A stretch of 64,000 nt of DNA, taken from positions 107,704,034 through 107,768,033 of the forward strand of contig OZ035962.1 of assembly GCA_964034945.1 (NCBI GenBank). Direction: 5' to 3'. Numbering within the stretch: position 1 is the stretch's first letter; the number at the start of each line of letters is the position of its first letter. A program made the translations under genes and the position numbers. The notes beneath the pieces were generated by a model, which searched no databases, was not told the DNA's origin, and saw only the letters and a list, made by a program, of their open reading frames with translations. Below are positions 26,643-38,089 of this stretch, piece by piece. This DNA is from Chrysopilus asiliformis (Eukaryota; Arthropoda; Insecta; Diptera; Rhagionidae).

Positions 26643-26780
26643 GGTACATTACTTCCACCAGCACCGAAAGAACTCCTGAATTCCGTTTTTTGCAACTGCA
26701 CAAAAGGTTGTGGTTCCAATTGTGGATGCAGAAAAATTGGATTACCGTGCTCCATCGTTTGTAGCTTTTGTCGGGGTCAT
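26643..26780 (+). pseudogene. Cysteine-rich C-terminal fragment, transposon-associated
   Basis: In the loop of the foldback, one frame encodes GTLLPPAPKELLNSVF followed by CNCTKGCGSNCGCRK and then IGLPCSIVCSFCRGH. The spacing CxCxxxCxxxCxC followed by C, C and C resembles a cysteine-rich tail that I recall from multi-copy, probably transposon-linked insect proteins, and it also recalls CXC (tesmin-like) domains. A stop (26628-26630) lies just upstream in frame, so only the tail survives. The function of the parent protein is unknown to me, and the family is named from memory. Confidence 0.5.
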
Positions 26781-27997
26781 GTTGTTTTAATCCTGCTTCT
26801 TGTGATATCACTGAATTTAAACGATGTCGATGATTAACTCGATCTTATTGGTGCCTTAACATTAAATGTAAGTGAAAATGATATCTATACAAGAAAAAGA
26901 AAAAGCAGAAGGAGAATAAATGAATGATGGTGGAAAAATATGGATTAGGCCTAATGGGGAAATCATCTAAAAAAACGCGCCTTGCATTCTACCTTAATGG
27001 CGGTGGGGAAACGAATGTACAGTTTCTCAACTTCTACCTCGAAAACTATTCGCCCTACAAAAAAATTTTATTTAACCTTTTTTGTAGAGAATTTTCGGAG
27101 GAGTAATTCATCTGAACACAAAAAATGCGTCTGAACACAAATACAAAGCGAGATATTTACGATTTTTTTGACTTTTGACCTTGAATAATAGCAATTTCTC
27201 TGTGCGACGCATAGTTTGACGACTTGTACCTCGAAAACTGTTTGTCCTACAAGAAAATTGTATTTAACCTTTTTTGTAGAGAATTTTATTGTGATTAATT
27301 CATCTGAACCTCAAAAAGACGTATAACTCGTACAAAGTGAGATAAACGTAAAAAACTGATTTTCGGGACCTTTGACCTTGAATAACGCACGACGCCGGCG
27401 CAATTTTGGAATGGACTTTGGGGACGTTGTTTGTTATATAAAGGTATGTGCAAAAATCCAGTTAACTAGGATTTTTTAAGAGGTTAAATCCTAATTTTCC
27501 TGGATTATTTAGTTCACAAATTGATTCATCTTTCAAATATGATAATGTGACTACCTTCACATTTTATTTTTTTTGAATATGAAGTACCTCTCCGATTGCC
27601 ATGTAATTTTTTTTGTTTTGTAGGTAAGGGATTAAGGAGTTTTTGAGAAAAAAATAAAAGTGGTGCAAAACCGTTAAGTTACCGTTATAATTTTTTAAAA
27701 ACAAAAAATATTTTTTCCTAACGGTTCCTCACACTTAATTTTTTTGCTATAATTTTTTTTGAAAACTATGACTTTCAACGAAAAAATTGCGACAAGTTTC
27801 ATCAAAATCGGTTAACCCGTTACGGAGCTAGAATTTTTTCAAAAAAATCATGTTTTATTTTTTTTCTCCAAAACTACTTGTTTTTTTGGACTGAAATTTT
27901 GGGAAATTATTTGTTGTAATGCTGGCAACTTACGAAAAAAATTTCAAGCTTCTATCTCTGGGGGCACTTTTTGTTCCCTTATCCCTCTATGGCCTTT

Positions 27998-29364
27998 ATT
28001 TGAAAGCAGTTGCGTTCATTGCCCTTATTTTATTTTACAGCGCGCTTCATTTAGATAACAAGCCTTAGTTCAGCTTCAGTTTTTTTTTTCTTCTCAGTTA
28101 GTTTTCCAGAGCAGACAAACGATTAGGAATTAAACTGAAACCGATGCAGCATAATATGTACTGGATATGAGTAATACTCGCGTTAATAGTCATATATAGA
28201 CGATTAAATAATGGCCTGACATAATCTCAAACGCTATTTACGATAGCAATTCGATTGAAATTGTAACAGAAAACTAAAGTAACCGAGAGAAATTTTTATT
28301 ACATCTGCAATTTCCAAATAGGGGGTTGTAAATATTTTCACTTTGGTTTTTTCTGTTTTTTTTCAAATCCTTATCTGGGCTGGTGTTGTTGTTATTGGAA
28401 ATGCAGGAAATTCGAGAAGTTTCAAAGCAGTTTCCTAATATATGTTGGTATTTTAAACGACAATTCGACTTTTTACTTGTTTCTGTTAAGCGCTTAGGTT
28501 TTATACCAACAGAAAATTTCCTAAGCGCTTAGTTTTTATACTACCAGAACCCGAAAGATTAAAAACATTTTTTTAAAGAATCTAAAGATAATTACTTATA
28601 ACTTTTTTTTAGAAAAGTGTTTGTGAAGGTAAAATCGCAAAGTAAAATCGAAAAAAAAATCGATGTTTTCATTTTTTTTGAACATTAGAAGCGCAAGTTT
28701 TTGGGGCTTCAATTTCAATAATTTTGCAACAAAATTGATGCAGTTTTTCTAAATTCTTAACGTTTTCTTAACTTGTATCCTCAACCAACTGCTGCCTGGA
28801 TTTTATTCCCGACTCACATTTGGTTTTGGCAAGGACTTTGTAAAATACTGGCGTTCGTTGTGAAGGTATCTTACGTTCAAAGTACGATAATAAGGTCGCA
28901 AATCATTCTATAGCGCTAGATTTTTAAAAAGAGGTTGGGAACCCCAGATCTAAAAGATGTGAAAACTATAGTTGTAATTTATTCGCGAATGTGTTTCAAT
29001 TTTGGGTATCAACTGCCGCTGTCCAATATCCATTTTTCAATTAAAGGAGAAAAATCCTTTTAAATAAAGGTTTTTTTTCTTCGGAACTAAATTCATGTTG
29101 CGCAACGGTTTACACTACGACACAAAGGTTTGAAGTTTATATCTGAAAGACGACCGAACTCGATTTTTTGCATATAAAATCGCCGGAATAAATTCAAATT
29201 TTGATAACTTTTGCTAGTGAATTTATTCTGTGATAGATAAATAAAATTCGCGGAATAAATCCTGAATAAAGGGCGCGGAAAAATTGAAGAAAATATCGCA
29301 ACGGGGCCTAAAACTTTGATACAAAACTGATGGAAAGATCTCTCTTGTGCAAAAAAGCATGACC
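27998..29364. other. Gene-free stretch
   Basis: Contains a 35-bp tandem duplication around the palindrome TAAGCGCTTA (28487 and 28522). Otherwise AT-rich intron without recognised features apart from the EcRE-like site at 28013. Confidence 0.45.
28013..28025 (+). promoter_or_regulatory. EcRE-like site, same 13-mer as at 18936
   Basis: CGTTCATTGCCCT is identical to the 18936 site and is likewise followed by a T-rich stretch. It lies 16 bp outside the right arm of the large foldback element. The shared flank could reflect a small repeat and not independent evolution. Confidence 0.35.
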
Positions 29365-29633
29365 TTAACACGTTGGCTACCAGCCAAAAAAACGCTTACT
29401 CCGCTAGTATACACTGGGAAAAAACGCAAAAATCATTTCTGTACTTTGTGAGTCACCAGTGAACACAAGATCAATACAGACAAAAATGAACGAATCGAAT
29501 AAAATATAACGGACAAAAAAAAACCCCCTTTGTACCGCACGAGCGACTGCACTCAACCATGGAACTTGAGAAACTGACGGTAATGACAATAGTGTGTGTA
29601 CACCGGTGACTCACATGGTAGTCAACAGTTTAA
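29365..29633 (+). mobile_element. TTAA-flanked element related to the 294 and 38090 MITEs
   Basis: TTAA at 29365-29368 and 29630-29633. The left end CACGTTGGCTACCAG mirrors the right end TGGTAGTCAACAG. An inner inverted pair (GTGAGTCACCAGTG near 29449, CACCGGTGACTCAC near 29601) marks subterminal repeats. 269 bp, no coding capacity. Confidence 0.6.
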
Positions 29634-31571
29634 AATATCCCACTTCTAAAAAAAATCTCAGGTATCGAACAAAAACTACTTTATGTTTCGCCCCTAGTCG
29701 CCACTAGCCCCCAAAGATGTTCAAAAGTTCAAATCTTAAAATAATTGCATATCTTAAGTATTTACTTATTTTTCGTATGAACGGATCCCACTTCTGAAGA
29801 GAAAACTCATGAAGAGAAAAGCATTTTTACAAAGAAAAACAAGAATCCGATAAAAATTAAATTTCTTATAAAAACTCCACTTTCCAATAAAACATTTTAA
29901 CACCTTATCATACTGATTCAGAAAAAAATCGCAAAAATCCAATGACAATGACTTGAGATCATTCACCTGTCCGTCATAAAATCGAAAAGAAATATTAGTT
30001 AATTTCATCGAAATAAAATGTTTATATTGCAAATTTCATAAAAATTAACTCGATTCGATTCGATTCAACCCTTTTGCCATAATAAGTGCCCATTTTATTG
30101 TTCCAAAATCGAATTTTATTGCCAAAAAAAACATACACACACATCCAAAATGGGCAAAACAAAGCAAATTGCGAATAAATTTCAAACGACAAAAAAAAAT
30201 TTTTTTGATCATAAAGTTTGAACTTAGCCGTCAACCTAATTTTCGGTTATTGAAACCAATTTCGTTGATCTCAATTTTTTGATATTCTCGATATTGTTTT
30301 GTTTGATATCTACGTATTCAGGCAAAAATAATCAGAAATTTATTCATATATTGATTCATTCCAAATGCATAAAATATGACTCAAACTGAATGATTTCCAT
30401 TGATTTTGTAACTATCTATCCTATCCTAGTAGCATAAAATCTTGTGCAAAACTTCACCCAAATGGTATGAAATCAACTACGAATTTTTAGTGTTTGTTCG
30501 TTGGGCAAAAAATTGGAAAATCGAAAAAAAAAATGTTTTTCTCTATCAAACGAATGAACAAATATGGGGTTAGATAGAGTTGCATGTGTGCTGTTGAGTT
30601 CATTATTGCCTGTATTTGTGGGTAACCGCGTAAAATTCTCAGAAATTCGCGAAAAACACTTTGGCAAATGAACATCTATGTGAGGTGCCGAACTAATAGT
30701 CGTTTGCGAACCATAATGAAAATATATGGGAAGACAACAAACGTGTAATAGAAGTAAATACAAAAAAAAGCAAAACTTTCTCGTGCAAAAATTTTTTGTA
30801 TTGTTATACAACGAGTTTTCCGTGAACTGAAGGTAACAAGGAAGTATACGTATGAGGTGTCCATATAAAACCGCTGAACCGATTGCACTGAAATTTTGAA
30901 GGGATCTTATCCTACACGGATAGGATGAAAAGTGCAGTCTCTGGCGAGGAGAAGATATGACTCGTGTCAATGTTTGCCTCTCCTTCTCTCTTTACAACCT
31001 TATTGCTCAGCAGACTTGATTCAAAATTCCCATTCAATCAGTCCAGTGGTTTTAGAGTTATAGCTTTTGGAAGCTCGTAAAATCAGGTACTGTTTTTTGA
31101 TTAACATTTTTGTTTTCTTAAAACATCGCTTTTTAAATCCTTGTCGCATCTTCAAAATCTTTCCCTTGGGGAATTTTATTGACTGCATCATCTCGGATAA
31201 ACTCACAAGATCCCTCCGCCCTGATCAACTCAACATCAGTTATTGCAACTTTATTCGCAAACACATCGAAAGTCGTATGACAAGAAAGACCTCACTATGA
31301 CTCCGAATCCATCTATCGCTAACGACTCTGGCTGGCTTACCTGGCCAGGTGAGTTCATTGACCGGGCGAATTTCACGTTTTGCACGTTTTTCATATTTTA
31401 TTTCTTACCTTTTCAATTTCTATCTCAGTCACTCTAACAGCGCATTAGATTACATTGCCATAGTTTTTTTTTCACATTTTTATATCAACATTTTGTAACA
31501 AAGTATTGTTTTCCACTGGAAACAAAAACCATTAAAATATTTGATTTTCTGAATAATTTTTTCAAAATCTG
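29634..31571. other. Gene-free stretch
   Basis: AT-rich. A 165-aa minus-strand frame (30473-30970) has no signature. 31243-31350 ends in a strong donor-like CCAG/GTGAGT (after 31347) on the E75 strand; the short frame before it (MTPNPSIANDSGWLTWP) is not a recognised E75 N-terminus. Confidence 0.4.
31352..31364 (+). promoter_or_regulatory. EcRE-like palindrome next to a 12-bp palindrome
   Basis: AGTTCATTGACCG matches 12 of 13 consensus positions. It follows directly after the perfect palindrome ACCTGGCCAGGT (31339-31350), which itself creates a strong splice-donor-like CAG/GTGAGT and an E-box. Confidence 0.45.
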
Positions 31572-31813
31572 GGGCCTTATTCTAGAACTCGTACCGAGTC
31601 AAATCTCTATCGAGTGCTACAAAAAGCGATTCTTGAACTCGGAAACGAGCGATCTCTCTCAAAAGATAGTTTCAGATTCATGTTGACCTCACTGGGCAGG
31701 CTAAACGTCACCGAGTATTTACTCGCAAGAAATCGCTCGTTTCCGAGTTCAAGAATCGCTTTTTGTAGCACTCGGTAGAGATTGGACTCGGTACGAGTTC
31801 TAGAATAAGGCCC
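31572..31813. mobile_element. PIF/Harbinger-like foldback MITE
   Basis: Arms of 86 bp (31572-31657 and 31728-31813) are inverted copies with about three mismatches, starting GGGCCTTATTCTAGAACTCG. The 3-bp duplication CTG at 31569-31571 and 31814-31816, plus the GGGCC start, fit the PIF/Harbinger superfamily. A 70-bp spacer separates the arms. Confidence 0.7.
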
Positions 31814-32289
31814 CTGAACTTAATTTTTCTTTTAAATAAAATGTTTTAACTTTTACTTATTTGGACCTACCGTCAACATTTTTTGTGGCCATTTTTTACG
31901 TCAAATTTTATAAAACCGTGTTTTACCATTGGCTAACATTCTCCCCGCCGCCATGCGCCTGTATGCGTGACGTATTTTTGGAACAGGCCTTAGCTGTCGA
32001 AGGAACCATATTAAAATTCTTTAAGACAGACAAACATTTATCTAAAAATATGTTTTAGATTGGTTTAATTTTAAGGATATCGTCTGTCGACAGTTTTTGG
32101 GAAAATGGCGAACTCAGATGGAAAAAAAGTTGTGAAAACAGTGAAACCCCATGCTAAAATAAAAAAAAAAGCTTAACTCTTTAGTAGAAAAAACATCGCA
32201 AGTACAACGAAAAAGGCGCACATATCTCTCAAAAAAGCTCCAAATACAGTGAAAATTGTGCACACGCACGGTAAAAAATTCTAAAGGGA

Positions 32290-32562
32290 CTAACCCATTA
32301 ATGCCCATGAGAAAACCACTGAATATTTTTAACACAAAAACCAAAGAAAATTCTGAAAAAAAAAAATTGTACATAAATCTGTGGTAATAAGTTAAGTAGT
32401 TAGACTTATTAAAGTAAATAGACTTATTTTCAGACAAAGCTAAAGTGAATGCAAATTCAGATCAGTTTAGTTTTGCCTAAAAATCGACTTAAGTTATGTT
32501 AACTTATTATCACAGATATATCCGGTGTACTCGTTTGAGTACAGCGGGCGTTAATGAGTTAA
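32290..32562. mobile_element. Degenerate TTAA-type element
   Basis: The left end TAACCCATTAATGCCC mirrors the right end GGGCGTTAATGAGTTAA (TTAA at 32559-32562; the left duplication is degraded to CTAA). An inner inverted pair of ATCTGTGGTAATAAGTTAA and TTAACTTATTATCACAGAT lies at about 32376-32396 and 32498-32516. Confidence 0.5.
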
Positions 32563-32596
32563 TGTAGGTGGTTTTGTGAGCTTGTTTTTCTAATGC

Positions 32597-33021
32597 CTGG
32601 AGCCCAATGAACGCAACGCGAACGCAGAAACTGTCACTTACAAGTTTGTTCCATAGACATCATTTGAAGTGAGCACAGTGAACGCAGTGAACGCAACTAC
32701 AACGCAAAAGTTTGCAAACTTCTAACTTTGCCGCAGCAATTCTGCGTTGACAGTTCATAAAGTGAGGTTGGGGAAATGTTGTTCGAGGAAAAATTGATAG
32801 CCTTAGTGCAATAACATACAAATAATAAAGATAAAGACCAACAAAGCAAATTATCGCTTCAAAATTATCCATTTTTGTAATTTTTCCAAGTTTATACCAC
32901 TTTATATTGTGTCACTTGTACTACTTCACGAGATGCCATTGGGCTTTGCCGCTGAAATGTTGCGCTGCGTGACAGTTCACAGCGTTGGAGTTGCGTTCGC
33001 GTTGCGTTCATTGGGCTCCAG
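32597..33021. mobile_element. Inverted-repeat element, 425 bp
   Basis: CTGGAGCCCAATGAACGCAA at 32597 is exactly inverted at the right end (33002-33021), and the identity continues for about 30 bp. GTGAACGCA units are repeated just inside. TAATGC is present on both outer sides, but the target duplication is not exact. Confidence 0.6.
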
Positions 33022-34895
33022 AGGTAATGCGTGCGTTTTTCTGGTGCGCTTTTTTTTGATCACCATTAATTTTTATTTATTTATTTATTTTGACAAAACG
33101 CATATAAAAATTTCATTTGCTTGCTAACTACATCAAATTTCTCGATGAATTCTTAATTCTTTGTTGTTCTGTAAGTTCAATATTTCGTTAAAACCGCAAA
33201 AAAGATTGACGACATAACAAAGGACCAGATCTTTACACCTACGTAGATATCAACCGATATTCAATTATTCTGACTTGGCAATTTTAATCCAAACAATTTT
33301 GTCAGTTTATGTAACAGAATTTTCGTATTTATTTAGTTTATCGGTTAGAAAAACACACAATTTCATGGCTGATGCAAAAGAATAATTTCGATCTTTTAGA
33401 ATTCGTCCGGTTCTAAGACGCTTCGCGGAATCTTTGTAAAAACTTGCGAATAAAGAAATTTTTTACACAATACAACAAAGAAACGTCACTGTTTTTCGTT
33501 TGAAATTTGTAAACTTCATTAATTTTTATATTTCTGTCAGTTGTGTTGTCTTTTCCAACAATTTAACTGTTTTTAACGCGACCGCACGCGAAATAACCTC
33601 AAAAAGGCGGACAGTTTTGTATCTTGCAAACATTAGGCGGGTTGTTGTTGTTTTATTTTATCCCTCAGAGTAAATTCCAATTCTGCCAAATTCAACTCCA
33701 GCTCAACGGACCAATTAGTCATACATATTTCAATGGAAAAAACATATAATACTGAAAAATATTTGTTTATTCTTTTTTGTTTAAGAGAAAAAAAAACTCG
33801 GACACATTTCTCGTATCGTGACTCAGACGTGTCAAAAATTTTGACATTTAGCGTCGACGGTTTTCCTCCCTTTTTCCGGCCGAGCGTCCATAAAAACCAA
33901 TTCAGACGCGACCGCTTTTCCAAACACAGCAACAACAACAACACCAGCACTGCCAAGAAAAAGTTCAATGGTTTTGTTTCAATTGTAACCAAACCGATAT
34001 TGAATTTATTATGGCAAATTTTCGCCAATTTTTGATAAACATGAGTTACCCCGAATTTTGAGTATTTTTCACGCGATAAGCGCAAAATTTAGCGCAGGCG
34101 GAAATATCAGATTTGGAAATTATCTCAGAATTTGATAATAGCCGCTAGTTTTGGCCGTACAAAAACATTTTTTTTATTGATATTTTTGTGAAAATCTGCG
34201 ATATGACATCAGAGATAAAAATTGGAACGCTTGTATGAAAATATTGTGTTGGAAAAGGCAAATTGTTTACCCGTGCGCTTTTTTTTCGGGGGTTTTTACA
34301 TAAATATTGACTTGACGTCAGTGGAGCACGTTCACATGTTTTGTTGTTTGTTATCTGTAATTTTTTTTGGATTTTTAATTGCGGTATAAATGAAATAAGG
34401 TCAAATTCTATTCTAAAAGTTGATGTCAACGATTTACACCTCGTGTGATAAAATAAACAAAAGTGGTTCTAGTTTTTTTTTAAGTTTATTTGCGCTATTC
34501 CCAGTTAATTGATTTGAAACGCCCCCTATAATTTCAGCCTTAAAATAAACGTATTTTTTTCAGGAAATAAGCACTTAGGAAAACACAGGGGGAAGAGTTG
34601 CCAGTAGTTTGAACAAATAGGAAATTCTGCACAATACATAAGAAAAAAATCCATAATTTTCAAGTGCTCAGCAAGGTTCCTTGACACCCGGGACGGACAT
34701 TAAAATTGGTGGACCTTTTACTATTTCCGGACGAAAATTTCAAAGTTTTCTTTTATTCTTCGCAATACAACTGAACCTCTAATTTTTTACTAGATTTATA
34801 AAATCTAATAGGATTTTTAAAAGCATTTCTAATCGGAATCTGATGTGTGGGGAAGTTATCTCCAATTATATTCTTAGTACTTCTTATTATCTACT
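33022..34895. other. Gene-free AT-rich stretch
   Basis: No exon or clear element. A 150-aa minus-strand frame at 33633-34085 overlaps a plus-strand frame and has no signature. Confidence 0.4.
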
Positions 34896-35345
34896 AGCTT
34901 GCATACCCGTCGTTGCCGGGTTAAGTTTTTTCAATTTTTTTTTTTTTGATGGCCTATGTTGGAGGTAAATTTCAGGCCAATCGGCTCGGTAGTTTCCCCG
35001 CGAAAGGGTAACATAGAGGAAGAGCTAAGTTTCGAGATCACTTTACCCCTCCCCTTACTCCCCCACTTCTCGGGCTACTTTTTAATGGGTCTATGTTGGG
35101 GCTGGACCCCCGACAAACATCTATGCCAAATTTTAGGCCAATCGGTTCAATAGTTTCCCCGCGAAAGAAAAACATAGCGCAAAAACTAAGTTTCGAAATC
35201 ACTTTACCCCCTCCCCTTACTCCCCCCACCCCTCGCCCTACTTTTCCGTATGCCTATGTTGGAACCAGAACTACCACATATACTCATGCCAAATTTCAAG
35301 TCAATCGGTTCAGCCGTTTTTGCGTGAAATGAAGCAGAGAGAACG
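34896..35345 (+). repeat. Arthropod dispersed repeat with internal tandem units
   Basis: Begins CTAGCTTGCATACCCGTCGT and then CCGGG, and carries about three diverged copies of a roughly 130-bp unit containing CCTATGTTGG, AATCGGTTCA, GTTTCCCCGCGAAAG and CACTTTACCCC. It ends with CAGCCGTTTTTGCGTGAAAT. This is a widely seen insect repeat type; I cannot give its class with certainty. Related sequence is near 42895-43030. Confidence 0.6.
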
Positions 35346-36470
35346 TGAGTAATCCAATTGGATTTTAATGTAGGGGAAATTTACACAGAACTTCATTCTA
35401 CGTCCTTATTGTCTTTATAGGGGTTGTCCACAAAATACGTCATTAAGCTCCATAGAAAAAATCGGGAACAAGTATGGCGAGGTATTAAGAGGTGGTCCGA
35501 AAAGTATCGGTTTGGACAGACATGGGAAGATCTAAGGATTTTAACGATTTTTGAAATTCATTTATGCAGAATGCAGGACTTCGGACCTAACCTGAAAACA
35601 GAAAATTGTTATGCGTTGGATTCGATTTCAGATTTTTCAGGATTCAAAACCTGATTGTTATTTGAATTCATTTAAATACCCTCTAACATATATTTTATCA
35701 TACGTGATATAAACACTGTTTATAAAATCACAATAAAAAAAAACTAGTCCAACTCGGATTGCTCAACTGATGTATATTTCTTCATATTAAATTTATTTCT
35801 TCTCCCGCCACAATTTCTATATACGCTTCTGAATTGTGTTATTTGTGTCAGTCTAAGTCCCGAATAACACGAGAAAAACAAACAAACAAACGAAAAGTTT
35901 TTGATTTTATTTCTGACGTCACACCACATCACATTGTGAGTTCATCAACCTTTCCCGACATTCTCACTGCTTCTCGATGTTTACTGCCACTATTCTGATG
36001 CTGTACGCTTTCAATCTATATCTCTATATATTTTTATGTAGTTTGCACTATTGCTTCGTAGAATCCCCTTTCAGATATCATGGAAGAAGCTTCCCATGAC
36101 ACAACGCACCGCTTCGGTTTTCCCTCTACGATTTTTACTTCTAAACTGCTATTGAGAGCTTTTCGGAAAATTCCCCTTTCGTCATTTGGTCCGGGTCGCT
36201 TTTAAACAATTGACAAAAATTCCAAACCTTCGAATTTCCATCCTCTTAGGTCAAATGAACATCCCCAAATTCCCAGGACACAGGGATCTTTACACGTTTT
36301 TCCAGCCCTTGGATGGTTTTTTTTGTGCACACACAATTCCGTATGCTCCAACTGAGCCTAGGAGGAAGTGACTGTGAATTTCGTTCACATTTCCCTGCCG
36401 AAATTTCAATTTCCCTCTCGCATTCTCCAGCAGAGCGGAACGGGGCGAAACAATGGAATTAGGGCTGGAA

Positions 36471-36504
36471 TATAAAAGGAAGCGCCGCGCATAAGCCCTT
36501 GTCA
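36471..36504 (+). promoter_or_regulatory. TATA-type core promoter candidate
   Basis: TATAAAAG at 36471-36478 lies in an unusually GC-rich local context and is followed 33 bp later by an initiator-like TCAG (A at 36504). The strand is the same as E75 and the distance to the E75B start is 9.3 kb, so it could serve an alternative E75 first exon or a noncoding transcript. No coding first exon or clear splice donor was found just downstream. Confidence 0.4.
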
Positions 36505-36520
36505 GGGGGCAAAGAAAACT

Positions 36521-36533
36521 GGGTCAACGAACT
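36521..36533 (+). promoter_or_regulatory. One-mismatch EcRE-like site just downstream of a TATA promoter candidate
   Basis: GGGTCAACGAACT matches the consensus except C for T in the second half-site. It sits about 17 bp after the predicted start of the TATA-type core promoter at 36471. Confidence 0.3.
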
Positions 36534-38089
36534 CGATTAACCTCTCCAGAACAAAATAACTATGAGAGTCCCATAAATGTAGATTGGTTTATGTTCAAGA
36601 AAATCACCATCGAAATTGAGGGAAAATTTTCTTAATGTCTGAGCGAGTTCCGTATGCTGCGGGATCCAAGGAAACCCCCGATATTTTCGGCATCCTTAGG
36701 AAAAACTCAATCCCAGTAGCGTCCTAGAAAACGATAAATTCCATTCTATTTCACTTCATTTCATGTGAGATATCATCAAGAGGTAATTGAAAAAGCCAAG
36801 GAAATTGAAACTTTGACCGAAAGGACAAAAAGGATGTCGTTGACCGCTGCATAGTAGTTTGTGAGGCGGCCACGGGTTCAACTTCCGTCGAACGGTAGTT
36901 TTCCTTCGAGCTACTACTGTACCAAAAATTGGAAATTCGCTCTCATTTTCCATTTCGTTTGCGATTTTTCAGCTGCAGCGGACAAGCATCATCATTGGCT
37001 GCTTTAATGTCGAACGAAGCCAGGGGGTTGGTTTGTACTATACTCGTGATATCCGTGTGACCCAATTCCGTGTCGTTCACCCTCAAGTGTCTATGCGTTT
37101 GTTTGACATAATGGCGCTATAGAGTACCACCACATAATAGCGCGCCAACAACTACTTGCTCGTTTTTGTGATTCTGTTCTACTGCTTCCATTCTAGCGGC
37201 GATTCTATAGCGAAAAACATTGCATATTGTATTGGTGTGGTTGTGTGTGTGTGCCTTGCAGCCCCCGAACTGATGTGTGAACAAAGTTAGAAGGTGATAC
37301 GAACATCTGAATCTGTGCCAATGCACTCTGATGTCCTCGTTTTTCGCGAAACAAAAAAAAAGAACTCATATCCCTTTTTTTTCTCTACTTGCACTCTGAA
37401 ATCAGTCGTTAACCCCCACCCTTGAATTGGACTTGCATCTGACTTATGCATAGTTTGCAGTGTTGCGCCGGGGGGTTTTTATGGAGTGCAGTTTTTCATA
37501 TACAGAACGAGTATAGATTTATGTGAAAACCACCACCACCCGTTTTTAGCTACTTATTATACAATTGGCTTGATAAGCTTTAATGTAATCAAAAAGAAAT
37601 AGTTTTTTCGTTTGGTTTTACGATGCTCTGTTACAGTTTTCTAGGACAAAAGGCCCTTAGCATTTATGAAATTTAACTCTTACCTGATGATAGTTTTAGA
37701 GAGACATTGTTGCTATTTGAATTCAAAATATTTACTGAGAGGTTTTTCACGGAAATACACGAGAAAAAGTAACTAAAATTGGTATATGATGTATGGAAGT
37801 GTTATTGAAAATTCAATTTTCAGCATTTGTTGTATAAAAAAAATCTAAAACATCATTTTTTTTTTTGCGATATTTTGAAAACTAACGGTATTTTGGTAAT
37901 TCAAAATGCGATAAATTGAAGAGAATGAATTTCCCCACAATTTTGCCTTTTATGTTAACCGTTAGCATTTACCACTATCAAAATATTTTCGCTAAAAAGT
38001 GAAAAATCAGATTTTTGTGATTTTTTGAAAGAGAAAAAAAGAGTTTTAGGAAGAATTAAATACATAAAAGTACTCTACATTTTTCCCTT

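Larger units (their letters stand above)
25522..27997. mobile_element. 2.5-kb foldback element with 1.09-kb inverted arms
   Basis: Left arm 25522-26609 and right arm 26912-27997 are inverted copies with only scattered mismatches, starting at AAAGGCCATAGAGGGATAAG. A 302-bp loop separates them. The arms carry CAAGGTCAAAGGTCC and repeated GTTTTCGAGRTA and GTAGAGAATTTT words, without transposase. The high arm identity suggests a recent origin by inverted duplication or ongoing gene conversion. The loop contains a coding remnant (26643-26780). Confidence 0.85.
35346..38089. other. Gene-free stretch with a GC-richer block
   Basis: 36060-37500 is less AT-rich and transposon-poor and contains the TATA candidate at 36471. 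The remainder is AT-rich. No exon recognised. Confidence 0.45.

Noticed and set aside
25522..27997. CRISPR-like or phage-type system in the repeats
   Set aside because: Eukaryotic gene structure; repeats are inverted arms and short tandem units, with no array of spaced direct repeats.
30473..30970. 165-aa minus-strand frame
   Set aside because: Composition like translated AT-rich intron; no recognisable motif.
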